In this document: piece by piece, positions 51,808 through 60,295 of the stretch
Layout of the letters: each line of letters opens with the position of its first letter
Numbering within the stretch: position 1 is the stretch's first letter
Source: Nocardia fluminea
GTDB taxonomy: Bacteria > Actinomycetota > Actinomycetes > Mycobacteriales > Mycobacteriaceae
Assembly: GCF_002846365.1 (NCBI RefSeq)
Contig: NZ_PJMW01000003.1
Location: forward strand, 186,001-250,000
DNA length: 64,000 nucleotides
Direction of reading: 5' to 3'
Translations under genes and position numbers: made by a program
The notes under the pieces: generated by a model
Seen by the model: the letters and a program-made list of their open reading frames with translations, nothing else
What the model was told of the DNA's origin: nothing
Databases searched by the model: none

Positions 51808-51846
51808 GCCCTCGAAGCCTGCCGACTCGCCGCAGGCTTCGAGGGC
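51808..51846. terminator. Bidirectional terminator between LysA-like and LysB-like genes
   Basis: A perfect 15-bp stem (GCCCTCGAAGCCTGC / GCAGGCTTCGAGGGC) with a 9-base loop is centred in the 87-bp gap between the two convergent stop codons. Confidence 0.9.
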
Positions 51847-51869
51847 AGTCCGACCACGTCCGGCCTCGG

Positions 51870-52931
51870 CTAGCCGGGCGACGTGATATCGCGCAGCAGT
51901 TGCTTCGCGCGCTCGACTCCGGTGTGGCCGTCGAAATCCGGCCAATCGTGATAGTGAACGTGCGGGTTGCGGATCAGGAACTCGGAGACGACCTGCATGG
52001 TTCGCACGGCCTTGACGAAGTCGACGCCACCGAATCCCGACAGCGCTGCCGGCACGGTCATGCGGCCGACATTGCCGAGCGGGCCACCGAGGCCACCGAA
52101 GAGAATGTTCGCTTGCAGGAATTGCAGCACCGCAACGGCGAACGGCACCGACAGCTCTGCGAGGACAAGTAGGTCGTAGAACTGCTCCAGCAGTGTGTCG
52201 TCGGTCGTCGTCGGATAGATGTCACCGTCGAGCACGAAATCGAAGGTGCGGTCGCGGAACTGCTGGGGCGTGTAGTCACCGGAGATTCCGGCCCCCTGCG
52301 GGTTGTTGCCCAGCAGCGTGCGTCCCGGCGGACGGCACGGCGAGCCGAAGGTGATCACGCGCCGCAGATCGTCTGCGCGGTGCGCGAGCGGGCTGCCGTC
52401 GGTCATCAGCATCATCAGCCGCACCACGACTTCCGCGCCCTGGCTGTATCCCGCGAGGATGAACGGGCCCGGGTTGAGCAGGATCAGCCTGATTCCCTCC
52501 CCGACGCCGAGCGCGACCGACTCCCGGTAGCTGGTGTGCGGGTCCGGATTGAGGAATCCACTGGCCGGGTAGGCGACCGGCTGATTGCGGACCCGGCCCT
52601 CGCCTTCGAGCGCCGACCCGACGTCGAACGGTGGTCCCTGACTCCAATGGCCCCAAGTGCCCGCGAAGCTGTAGTACACCGGCCGGGCCCCGGCTGATGG
52701 AATCGGGTCGAAGTTCAGTCCGAGCCTGCGCAACGTCGCGGTGTCGGCCGTACCGGGTTCAGCGACATCCAGTGCCGCCCGGCGCTGGAACTCCGTGACG
52801 ACCGCGGTTGTGGCTGGACCGTACTCGCCGTCCACGACCAATCTGGAATAGAGCGGGTAGTCCCGGTTCAACGTCGCTTGGAGCACCCCGACGAGGTCTC
52901 CCCGATCTCCGGGCCTGAGTATCACGGTCAT
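51870..52931 (-). CDS. LysB-like esterase: PG-binding domain + alpha/beta hydrolase
   Basis: This 353-residue protein has an N-terminal peptidoglycan-binding domain (3-70: LRPGDRGDLVGVLQATLNRDYPLYSRLVVDGEYGPATTAVVTEFQ). The alpha/beta hydrolase (84-350) has the nucleophile elbow GPFILAGYSQGAEVV with Ser163, an acid candidate D235/D237 (VLDGDIYP) and a C-terminal His cluster (HVHYHDW, GHTGVE). A peptidoglycan-binding module in front of a GYSQGA hydrolase is the layout of mycobacteriophage LysB enzymes, which cut mycolates from arabinogalactan. There is no signal peptide. It lies opposite the LysA-like gene. Alternative: a cutinase-like esterase of cellular origin. Confidence 0.8.
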   Translation of the reverse strand: MTVILRPGDRGDLVGVLQATLNRDYPLYSRLVVDGEYGPATTAVVTEFQRRAALDVAEPGTADTATLRRLGLNFDPIPSAGARPVYYSFAGTWGHWSQGPPFDVGSALEGEGRVRNQPVAYPASGFLNPDPHTSYRESVALGVGEGIRLILLNPGPFILAGYSQGAEVVVRLMMLMTDGSPLAHRADDLRRVITFGSPCRPPGRTLLGNNPQGAGISGDYTPQQFRDRTFDFVLDGDIYPTTTDDTLLEQFYDLLVLAELSVPFAVAVLQFLQANILFGGLGGPLGNVGRMTVPAALSGFGGVDFVKAVRTMQVVSEFLIRNPHVHYHDWPDFDGHTGVERAKQLLRDITSPG

Positions 52932-53341
52932 CGGATCAGCCCTCCGACTCTCGACGGCAGCACGTTTCCTGTGTGCGTAGCGGTCCAGTCATGATATTTC
53001 GCCTATCGCTCGATCACCATGAACGAGCACGTTTCCGTCCTGATGTCGCACAGAAGGCTCAATAGCAGTTACCTCGCTGGCGTCCTGGCTGAGGGCCATC
53101 GCCCAACCGATCGAGCCCAGCCAGGGACCCTGCCCTCCGCGTGCTGTTCTTTTCCGAAGTTCGCTTGGCGGCTAACATATTTTAATGCATATATCGCAAT
53201 ACCAACGCATTAAGTCTGCTCCGAACGACCGCGTATGACCGCTGACGGGCACGGTGCCCGCGACAGGGTCGGGGTGGCGACGTTGTCCGACACGGTGATC
53301 ATCTTGTCGGACAACGTCATTGACGGCGGCCCCGCCCGGTG
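52932..53341. other. 410-bp intergenic region
   Basis: No gene is supported. It contains an 11-bp direct repeat AGCACGTTTCC (52959-52969 and 53026-53036) near the LysB-like start, an AT-rich stretch at 53165-53210 (for example AACATATTTTAATGC) and a perfect 14-bp inverted repeat at 53279-53318. An ORF of about 64 codons at 53019-53213 has no recognisable content. Confidence 0.55.
53279..53318. terminator. Perfect 14-bp inverted repeat GACGTTGTCCGACA / TGTCGGACAACGTC
   Basis: Arms at 53279-53292 and 53305-53318 are separated by 12 bases. It lies 23 bases after the stop of the enoyl-reductase-like gene (53342, minus strand), so it can act as its terminator. The TTGTCCGACA half-site also looks like a TetR-type operator, which would be odd at a gene end. 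Confidence 0.55.
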
Positions 53342-54454
53342 TCAGGTTGTTTTCGGCGAGATAGAGAATCCCGGATGAGACGACCAGCCGGCGTCGCGGG
53401 CAGCGGTGTGCAGTGCGTCGAGGCCGAACGCGTCGACCGGGCCCAGCGCGCCGGAGCCGAGGAGTCCGCCGCCCAGTGCGGTGTCGGCGGCCCAGGCCAG
53501 AATCGCCGCGGTGAAATCGTAGGGATCGCCACCTTTCAGGGTGACGGTGGCCAACGTCTTCCCGGCCGCGTCCTGAGCTTCGGCGACCACCCAGGTGCGG
53601 GTGCGACGGCGAGCTTCGGCGTCGGGGCCACCGGTCGAACCCTTGACGATTCGGGCCAAAGCCTCGTCGAGTCCGCGCTTCAGTACAGGCACCTGGGCGA
53701 CAACCGAGGTCAGTCGTGAGCCGGCGCGCAGCCCCTGGGCCGCGAGCGACGGCAAGCCGAGGAACACATCGACTTCACGCAGGTGTGGGTGGGAGCGAGT
53801 CAGCGCGAGATGCTCCGACCCGGGAATCGATGCCCCGGTAAGGCTTTGTCCGGCGACATCGAAGGAACGCACCCGCGCGCCGGTGCGCTCGGTCACCACC
53901 TGTCCCGAGCGCAGTGCGAAGCCGGGTTCGAACAGCATCCCCGCCATGGACGCGCGGGTACCACCGCTGGTGCCGGGACTTTTCATGAAGTAGCCGATTT
54001 CGGCACGCACCGCGGCGGGAGCCTCACGCAAGGCCAGCCCGGCCGCGAGATTGCCCGGCACGTAGTCGAATCCGAACGCGGTGAGCAGCCCCGCACCTGT
54101 CGCACGGGCCTGCTCGTCGTGCTCGAAGACGGTGCGGATGAAGGGTCCTTCGCCGGTGGAGTCGAGGTAGTGCGCGCCTGCGGCGATCGCCGCGGCCAGC
54201 GCGGGTCCCCCATGACGCAGGAACGGCCCGACCGTTGTCACCAGGACATCGCCGCGACCGAGCAGGGCGCGCACCGACGCGGGGTCGGTGACGTCCGCAA
54301 CGGCAGTCTCGCAGCCGCCGAGCTCGGCGCCGAACTTCGCCAGGGCGGCCCCGTTACGTCCCGCCAGCACGGGCGATGCGCCACGCGCGGTGAGGGCTTG
54401 CGCCGTCAGACGTCCGGTGTAGCCGGTTGCCCCGAACAGAACGATTTTCGGCAT
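53342..54454 (-). CDS. Saccharopine-dehydrogenase-like / trans-acting enoyl reductase family protein
   Basis: This 370-residue protein has a Rossmann start MPKIVLFGATGYTGRLTAQALTARGASPVLAGRN, then VTTVGPFLRHGGPALAAAIAAGAHYLDSTGEGPFIR and FDYVPGNLAAGLALREAP. This is the family that includes M. tuberculosis Rv2953 (trans-acting enoyl reductase for phthiocerol lipids) and saccharopine-dehydrogenase-like oxidoreductases. GAGGAGATCCTGCG precedes the ATG. It is 28 bases downstream of a secreted lipase gene on the same strand. Likely role in lipid modification; substrate unknown. Confidence 0.85.
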   Translation of the reverse strand: MPKIVLFGATGYTGRLTAQALTARGASPVLAGRNGAALAKFGAELGGCETAVADVTDPASVRALLGRGDVLVTTVGPFLRHGGPALAAAIAAGAHYLDSTGEGPFIRTVFEHDEQARATGAGLLTAFGFDYVPGNLAAGLALREAPAAVRAEIGYFMKSPGTSGGTRASMAGMLFEPGFALRSGQVVTERTGARVRSFDVAGQSLTGASIPGSEHLALTRSHPHLREVDVFLGLPSLAAQGLRAGSRLTSVVAQVPVLKRGLDEALARIVKGSTGGPDAEARRRTRTWVVAEAQDAAGKTLATVTLKGGDPYDFTAAILAWAADTALGGGLLGSGALGPVDAFGLDALHTAARDAGWSSHPGFSISPKTT

Positions 54455-54482
54455 CGCAGGATCTCCTCGTGATTGCGGTATT

Positions 54483-55832
54483 TCAGGTGAACGTGCAGCT
54501 CTCGATCGGCTTGTCGGCGAGGCGATCGAGCAGGTAGGTGATCGCGTTGTCCGGTCCGAATCCGTCGAGCAATTCGGGTCCGAAGTGGTTGGGGATGGTC
54601 GCGCCAGAAAGGATCGGGGGCAGGTTGTTGGTGCGGAAAGTGACGGTGGCACCCTTGGCGCACCAATCTTCGGCGAGTTGGCGAGCCTGGCCGTAGGGGA
54701 CGGTGTCGTCGTTGATGCCGCTGGTGATCAGCACCGGTGCCGAAGGTGCGACGCTGCCGATGCGGAGTTCGGCGAGGGCCGGAGCGGCCTCGGGGATGTC
54801 GCGCAGGTGCTCGATCAGGGGGCGGCCGTCGTTGGTGAGCGAGCTGGTCCTGAGGAACGGCTGTTTGGTGATGATGTCGCCGACGCACTCGTTGCTCAGG
54901 GTTTCGAGCATGGCTCGTCCGGCCGGGCTGGTCACCCGGTCGACAGCCGCGTTCAGTTCGGGGTAGCGGGCCAGGAGTCCGTTGATGGCGAATCCGATGG
55001 CGCCGCCGATGAGGGCGCCGTCGATGCGCGCGAGGATCGCGGCGAGATCGGCGGTGGGTCCACCGGCCCAGGTGCCCTTGAGATTGAGTTCAGGTGCGTA
55101 GCTGTCGCGCAGCTCCGCGGCGCCCGCGGTGGCGCCACCGCCCTGGGAATAACCCCAGAGCACGAGCGGTGTTTCCGGTCCGACTCCGCCGAGGGCGTTG
55201 GCGGCGCGAGCACCGTCGAGGATGGCGTGCCCACCTTCGATCCGATTGGCGAAGGTATGGATGCCGGGAGTGCCGAGACCGATGTAGTCGGTGACCAGGA
55301 CACGAGCTCCCAGCGCACTCCAGGCCGCCGAGGACGGCAGTTCCTGGTTGGCCGACAGCGACAGTGACGGATCGGCGGTCAGGGTGAGGCCGGTAGAGAA
55401 GGCGATCGACATGGCGCACTGGTCGCCTTGGCCCGCAGTACCGGGCCCGATCACGACGGTCGGGCGCTCCCCCGCGCCCTGCCATGGTCCCTGTGGCTCG
55501 ATGTAGGTTCCGGTGACCGCGGCGGGAGAGCCGTCCTGATACTGCGTCGTGTACATGACACGCGTGGCCTCGACTGGCCAGCCCGCGGCGGTGGGTAGCG
55601 TCGCGAGGATGCTCATCGGTTCGGTCTTCACGATCGTGCCGGGCGTGCTCGAAATCTGCGCGGGCGGCATGTAGAACGCGCTCACCGGAGCCGCGTCCGC
55701 CCGAGGTACGCCGATGCCTCCCACTGCTGCGCCGATGGCGGCGACACATGCCGTGGCCACCGTCGCGGCCACCAACCGAACCGAACCGGGCAGCGCATTC
55801 GTCTTCGAGCGCAAGCCGTGCTTCCTGTGCAA
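54483..55832 (-). CDS. Secreted lipase, LIP family (second copy)
   Basis: This 449-residue protein has a signal peptide (MHRKHGLRSKTNALPGSVRLVAATVATACVAAIGAAVGG, cleavage near RADAAP). The mature start AFYMPPAQISSTPGTIVKTEPMS and nucleophile LWGYSQGGGATAGAAEL (Ser about 227), with INDDTVPYGQARQLAEDWCAKGA and IPNHFGPELL near the end, are the same family and layout as the lipase at 33698. Both are likely exported acyl-ester hydrolases. Here it precedes an enoyl-reductase-like gene by 28 bases. Confidence 0.9.
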   Translation of the reverse strand: MHRKHGLRSKTNALPGSVRLVAATVATACVAAIGAAVGGIGVPRADAAPVSAFYMPPAQISSTPGTIVKTEPMSILATLPTAAGWPVEATRVMYTTQYQDGSPAAVTGTYIEPQGPWQGAGERPTVVIGPGTAGQGDQCAMSIAFSTGLTLTADPSLSLSANQELPSSAAWSALGARVLVTDYIGLGTPGIHTFANRIEGGHAILDGARAANALGGVGPETPLVLWGYSQGGGATAGAAELRDSYAPELNLKGTWAGGPTADLAAILARIDGALIGGAIGFAINGLLARYPELNAAVDRVTSPAGRAMLETLSNECVGDIITKQPFLRTSSLTNDGRPLIEHLRDIPEAAPALAELRIGSVAPSAPVLITSGINDDTVPYGQARQLAEDWCAKGATVTFRTNNLPPILSGATIPNHFGPELLDGFGPDNAITYLLDRLADKPIESCTFT

Positions 55833-56027
55833 TTCAGATACTCCCCGTGAATTCGATTCGGCACCGTCGCCGAGTGACTCAGGTCTCGATGGACGTACGA
55901 GATGATGTTCATCACGTCAACGCGACTGGGGACGGTAACACGGTTACTTATCGGTACGGAAGCCAACAGAGGTCCTGCCGCCGAGCCGCCGGGCGTGGGG
56001 CGCTCGCCGCCTTCAGTGCGGGCGGCG

Positions 56028-57239
56028 CTAGGCCGCGTGGGTGAGTCGCGCGGCCGCCGCACCGACGGTCGGTCCGGCGCTGACCAGGGTCGCCATGAAC
56101 CGATCCTGTTCTCGCGCACCACGAGTCGCGGCACGGTCGAGCCCGCCGGGTAACAGCCGGGTGGCCGAGCGCGCGACGTTGACGGGGATGCGGATCGCCG
56201 GGTACCACGGAACGATCGCCGTCGGCAGCCCGAGCGCACGCATCGTGTCGCGGCCGAGGAAGGTCCCCGTCACCGACAGATGCTGGGCGTAGGCCAAGCG
56301 GCGCCGGATCGTGGGCAGCCGGTCGTAATTCCACGACAACGGGTCTCGTGACATCGGCACCGCGAGTTGGCGGGTCGACTCGTCGGGGTCGGCCAAGGCC
56401 GAGAGCGTGTGTACCAGCACACGCACCCCGTCGCGGAAGGAGTGCGGCAGCCACTGTTCCTCGACACCGAGCAGCCAGCCGACGTAGCGGACCAGGTGCG
56501 CGACAGCGTCGGTTTCGGCGGGGGTGAGCAACAGACCCAGGCCCATCCCGCCGATCGCCGGTGCGATGAAGGCGCCGACCAGCGTCGCCGCCATATCCGT
56601 CTGGTTGATGGGCAGGCCCCAGTCCTCGGTCCGCCAATCCGGCATGGCGGCTACGTGTCTGCGGACGAAAGCGTGGATGAGTCGCACCCGGATCGTGGAC
56701 TGGTAGCCGAGACCCAGCGGGGACAATCCGTCCTCGGACAGGACGTCCATCGCCCACTGCATCGTCTCGGCCCACCGCTGATTGGAGCCCTTCTCCAGTG
56801 CTCCCGTACGCAAGAGGGTCTTGTTGAAGCCGGAGAACTGATAGCCGCCGAGCATGGCGACGTCGCGTGCGACGTACATACCGTCGGAACCGCTGGTGCG
56901 CAGGACCTTGGCCCCGCGCACGAGTTTGCCGTGATCGACCCATGCCGGAACGGTCTCGACCGCGGCGAAGAACTCGCGCAACGCATCCGGCGCCTCCGGC
57001 ACAGCGGCGATGCCGTCGGTGAGTGCTCGATCGAAGAGCGGACGCATCTGCTTCGAGCCCGTGGCGACCATCCAGTCCACCAGCCGATCCATCGCGTCGT
57101 CACCGACGAGCAGGCCCTCGCCCAGACGCTGCCATTGCTCCGAGTCGGGGCTGTGCACCCCCAGCATCGCCGCGAAGCCGCCGACGAGTGGCGGGACGCG
57201 GTGGGGACGATCTGGGTGACGGGTGGGAACGGTGGTCAT
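56028..57239 (-). CDS. Oxygenase MpaB/Lcp-family protein (DUF2236)
   Basis: This 403-residue protein starts at ATG 57239 (GAGGAG upstream); an alternative GTG lies two codons earlier. DUF2236 landmarks are FNKTLLRTGALEKGSNQRWAETMQWAMDVLS (KT pair), the haem-ligand region GYQSTIRVRLIHAFVRRHV and INQTDMAATLVGAF. The family includes latex-clearing proteins, which cleave polyisoprene with a b-type haem, and MpaB. Unlike secreted Lcp proteins it has no Tat signal, so an intracellular substrate is more likely. A TetR gene is divergent, as with lcpR of rubber degraders. Confidence 0.82.
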   Translation of the reverse strand: MTTVPTRHPDRPHRVPPLVGGFAAMLGVHSPDSEQWQRLGEGLLVGDDAMDRLVDWMVATGSKQMRPLFDRALTDGIAAVPEAPDALREFFAAVETVPAWVDHGKLVRGAKVLRTSGSDGMYVARDVAMLGGYQFSGFNKTLLRTGALEKGSNQRWAETMQWAMDVLSEDGLSPLGLGYQSTIRVRLIHAFVRRHVAAMPDWRTEDWGLPINQTDMAATLVGAFIAPAIGGMGLGLLLTPAETDAVAHLVRYVGWLLGVEEQWLPHSFRDGVRVLVHTLSALADPDESTRQLAVPMSRDPLSWNYDRLPTIRRRLAYAQHLSVTGTFLGRDTMRALGLPTAIVPWYPAIRIPVNVARSATRLLPGGLDRAATRGAREQDRFMATLVSAGPTVGAAAARLTHAA

Positions 57240-57264
57240 CGACACTCCTCGTTGAGCGCTTCAT

Positions 57265-57288
57265 TTTGGATAACGACTGATATCCAAA
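57265..57288. promoter_or_regulatory. TetR operator candidate between oxygenase and TetR genes
   Basis: TTTGGATA (57265-57272) and TATCCAAA (57281-57288) form a perfect 8+8+8 inverted repeat in the 75-bp divergent promoter. It can control both the MpaB/Lcp-like gene and the TetR gene. Confidence 0.75.
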
Positions 57289-57314
57289 GTAGGTCGACTG
57301 CTAAAGTCCTGTCA

Positions 57315-57938
57315 ATGGCGCGTGCAGAGGTGGTCCGGTCCTACCGGGGAATCAGCGCGGCGAATCGACGTGACGAACGCCGCGACAAACTCCTCATCGC
57401 GGCTCGCCAGATCTGGGGCGAGGCCGGCGCGAGCGAAGTCACCGTGCGCCGCGTGTGCGCCGCGTCGGGGTTGACCCCGCGCTATTTCTACGAACATTTC
57501 GTCACCCGCGACGCGCTGGTTCTCGCCGTCGCCGAACAGGTCAACCAGGAGTTGTTCACCACCCTCGTCGACGCGAGCCAGGCCGAGCCGGGCACCCTCG
57601 AACGCAAACTCCTGCGGGCACTGACGACCTACCTCGACACGATCGCCGCCGATCCCAGCATCCACCGCATCCTCACCAGCGATACCCACAGCGTCGCCGG
57701 GCTGGAGGAGTTGCGATCCCGTGCCGTCGGCATCGTCACCGACCTGGTGATGCAGTACAGCGCGGAGTTCCTCGACACCCCGACGAATCCGCAACTCCGC
57801 CGCCAGGAAGCACTTTTCGTCGTCGGGGGCATCAACCAGCTCGTGGCGACCTGGCTGGACGACCCCGCTCAGCCGACCACCGAAGTAGCGGCCCTCTGCA
57901 CCGAACTCGCACTGGCCGTGGTGAACCGAGTGCCCTGA
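57315..57938 (+). CDS. TetR-family regulator of the MpaB/Lcp-like gene
   Basis: This 207-residue protein has a helix-turn-helix at 18-65 (RRDERRDKLLIAARQIWGEAGASEVTVRRVCAASGLTPRYFYEHFVTRDALVLAVAEQV). The C-terminal helices include LERKLLRALTTYLDTIAADPSIHRIL. It is divergent from the MpaB/Lcp-like oxygenase gene with a shared palindromic operator, so it most likely represses that gene. Confidence 0.9.
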   Translation: MARAEVVRSYRGISAANRRDERRDKLLIAARQIWGEAGASEVTVRRVCAASGLTPRYFYEHFVTRDALVLAVAEQVNQELFTTLVDASQAEPGTLERKLLRALTTYLDTIAADPSIHRILTSDTHSVAGLEELRSRAVGIVTDLVMQYSAEFLDTPTNPQLRRQEALFVVGGINQLVATWLDDPAQPTTEVAALCTELALAVVNRVP

Positions 57939-58098
57939 CAGGCGGTGCACCCGCACAGCTCCACGTCCGGCGAGACGAGCGAGGCCAGCAGCCGAGGAAT
58001 GCCACTTCGTCGGCGAACCCGAGATCCGCTCCCGATGTAGCAGCGCTAGCTCAGCGACCGATATCCCAGGGACAGACGTCGTCACCGTAGGATTCGCC

Positions 58099-58572
58099 AT
58101 GAATCACCTCACCCGTTCCACCGCGACCGCGGTATTACTGCTGAGTGCGATTGTTCTTCTGGGATGCACAACCAGCACCGATCCTCCCGAGCGCGGAGTG
58201 CCACCCAGCGCCAGCACCACCAGCCGGGCGACGAGCAACTCCCCCTCCCCCGCATCCTCGGCTCCGCGCTCCCCGGCACCGTTGCCATCGACGACAGTGG
58301 CCGTCCCGCCCGGACCCGGACCACTGCCTCTTCCTCCTCCGCGACCCACGACTTCTTCCCGCACACCATCGAGTCCGATCCCGCAGCTGGCGCCAGAATC
58401 CGCAACCGGCTGCCACTCCTCCTACCAACCCTGCGTGCCCATTACCAGCGACGTCGATTGCGCGAGCGGCAGCGGCAACGGACCTGCGTACACCGGGCGT
58501 GTGCGAGTCGTTGGGCCCGATGTCTACGACCTCGACCGCGACGGCGACGGAATCGGCTGCGAACGCGGGTGA
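58099..58572 (+). CDS. Small lipoprotein with Excalibur-like C-terminal domain
   Basis: This 157-residue protein has a signal with lipobox VLLGC (Cys23), a long Ser/Pro/Thr-rich spacer (30-100) that probably crosses the cell wall, and a C-terminal calcium-binding Excalibur-like domain (104-157): paired cysteines (CHSSYQPCVPI ... DCASGSGNGPAYTGRVRV) and the terminal loop YDLDRDGDGIGCE. Such proteins are cell-surface anchored; function is unknown. It stands alone, convergent with the FAD monooxygenase gene. Confidence 0.82.
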   Translation: MNHLTRSTATAVLLLSAIVLLGCTTSTDPPERGVPPSASTTSRATSNSPSPASSAPRSPAPLPSTTVAVPPGPGPLPLPPPRPTTSSRTPSSPIPQLAPESATGCHSSYQPCVPITSDVDCASGSGNGPAYTGRVRVVGPDVYDLDRDGDGIGCERG

Positions 58573-58700
58573 ACTCCCACGAATCCGTCGATATGGACGT
58601 CGACAGCGGCATGGCCGTTCGAGCCGGTCCTGCGATGGTGGCTTGTTCCCGATCGCACTGTGGACTCGGTGATGATTGTGGAAGCGGGAGTGATAAACAC

Positions 58701-58739
58701 AGCAGGTCCAACCCGGTCCGAGACCGGGTTAGACCTGCT
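58701..58739. terminator. Bidirectional terminator between lipoprotein and FAD monooxygenase genes
   Basis: An 18-bp stem with a single C-A mismatch (AGCAGGTCCAACCCGGTC, loop CGA, GACCGGGTTAGACCTGCT) in the convergent gap of about 230 bases. Confidence 0.85.
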
Positions 58740-58803
58740 GTTGCTGTGGAGCTAGTAGGGGCCCGACCTCGCTCGAGGTAAGCCTCTCGCCGACGGCTGA
58801 GGG

Positions 58804-60039
58804 TCAGGGGCGTAGGGCGGCGAAGCGTTGCTCGGCTTCGTCGATCAGTGCAATCTGTTCGATGATCTCCCCGGGGCTGGACTCGCCCACCACTTTTTGC
58901 AGTAGCGGAGTGTGATCGAGAATGGCATCGCGGAGTCCCCGCAGTGGACGTGGGGTGTGGTGGAACAGTTGCCCGATGTAGTACGCCTGGTTCGACTGCC
59001 GCGCAGTGTGCGGTTTACGAGGTTCTTCATACCGTGCCAGGGCTGCTGTCACCGCATCGTGGTCGGTCAAGTCGACAGCAGCCAGGGCGCGGCCGAGGAA
59101 GTAGCCGTCCTCGGTGGCCATTCCCGCGCCGTAGGCGGCGTACGGGGAGGTCGGATGGGCGGCGTCACCAGCCAGCGTGACCCGGCCCGAGGACCATGTG
59201 TCGATAGGCTTGCGGTCCCGGATCGGCCAGCGCTGCATATTACTCGGGTCTGTCGCATCGATCAGCGTGGTCAGTGGTGCCCCGAACTCGTCAGCCAGTT
59301 TCCGCGCTCTGGCCCCGATGTCCTCGGTGAACTCCACGCCGGCGTCGTGGGCCTCGAGTACCCACCACTGGTAGCCGTATTCACCGCGGTGGAGCATGCC
59401 GCTCCAGGTGCCTTGGACAGTACGGCTGTGGTTGAGGATGTTCTCGTCGTACTCGACGCCGTCGATCTTTTTCCCGAGGACGAATCCGGCGAGGACGTGC
59501 AGATTGTGTTCTCGCTTGGGGGAATCACCCCACAGAGTGCGGCGAATCATGGAATCGATTCCGTCCGCGCCGATCAGTACGTCCGCCTCTTCGATGGCGC
59601 CGTCGGACATGTGCAGCCGCACACCGCTGCGATCCTGTTCGAAACTCGTGACGCCGCGGTCGAATTGGATGACACCTTCCGGCAGAGTCGCGAGCATTCG
59701 CTGGTAGAGCTCCCGGCGCAGCAGCCCGATATAGCCGCCGTGGTAGTCGCGAACGATATCGGCGGGGAGCTGGATTCGGGCCCGCCGCTTTCCGCGGTGG
59801 CTGCGGAACTCGGTGAAGCAGCCGGCGCCGAGGCCCTCGGTGTCGACACCCATCAGCCCGAGCGCTTTGATCGGCCCGGGCCACAGATTGAGGATATTTC
59901 CCGCGACCCGCGCATGCGGGTAGCGCTCGAATACGGTGACCTCGTGGCCTGTCTGGCGTACCGACAGTGCGGTGGCCATTCCCGCCGGCCCCCCGCCGAT
60001 TACCGCAACCCTGCCGTTCTTCGTTGATCGCCGGGTCAT
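58804..60039 (-). CDS. FAD-dependent monooxygenase
   Basis: The ATG at 60039 follows GAGAGG; in-frame ATGs at 60057 and 60105 are alternatives. The 411-residue flavoprotein has VAVIGGGPAGMATALSVRQTGHEVTVFERYPHAR at the N-terminus, VLIGADGIDSMIRRTLWG near 155 and GRVTLAGDAAHPTSPYAAYGAGMATEDGYFLGRAL near 280-315, the class A PHBH-type fold. Substrate unknown, likely an aromatic or terpenoid. It is divergent from a TetR gene with a 22-bp operator between them, so it is probably induced by its substrate. Confidence 0.9.
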   Translation of the reverse strand: MTRRSTKNGRVAVIGGGPAGMATALSVRQTGHEVTVFERYPHARVAGNILNLWPGPIKALGLMGVDTEGLGAGCFTEFRSHRGKRRARIQLPADIVRDYHGGYIGLLRRELYQRMLATLPEGVIQFDRGVTSFEQDRSGVRLHMSDGAIEEADVLIGADGIDSMIRRTLWGDSPKREHNLHVLAGFVLGKKIDGVEYDENILNHSRTVQGTWSGMLHRGEYGYQWWVLEAHDAGVEFTEDIGARARKLADEFGAPLTTLIDATDPSNMQRWPIRDRKPIDTWSSGRVTLAGDAAHPTSPYAAYGAGMATEDGYFLGRALAAVDLTDHDAVTAALARYEEPRKPHTARQSNQAYYIGQLFHHTPRPLRGLRDAILDHTPLLQKVVGESSPGEIIEQIALIDEAEQRFAALRP

Positions 60040-60238
60040 CTCTGCCTCTCTTTTCATAACTCCCGACTGATTCCGAAGCTGTTGCAGCGCCTGTGATGTG
60101 GGCACATACGGGCAGTATCGGTGACTGCGCGCCGGGGAGTCCGACTGACTGATCGTGGGTCCGCGGCGTGCTCCGCCATCGGAATCCTGGGGGGTGGTCG
60201 CACCGGACAGGCCGGCGTTGCAAGCACCATTCGAACCA

Positions 60239-60260
60239 AACCGAAGTGAACACTTCGGTT
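60239..60260. promoter_or_regulatory. 22-bp TetR operator
   Basis: AACCGAAGTG-AA-CACTTCGGTT is a perfect 10-bp inverted repeat with a 2-bp centre. It lies in the divergent promoter, 35 bases before the TetR start and about 200 bases from the FAD monooxygenase start. Confidence 0.85.
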
Positions 60261-60295
60261 ACGATCAATCATGTGTGCCGTGTCACCATTTGTCA

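Noticed and set aside
48432..52931. A prophage
   Set aside because: Only lysin-like genes are present; no integrase, terminase, portal, capsid, tail or holin gene, and flanking genes are ordinary chromosomal ones.
56028..57239. Secreted rubber-degrading latex-clearing protein
   Set aside because: No Tat or Sec signal is present; only the broader DUF2236/MpaB family assignment is supported.
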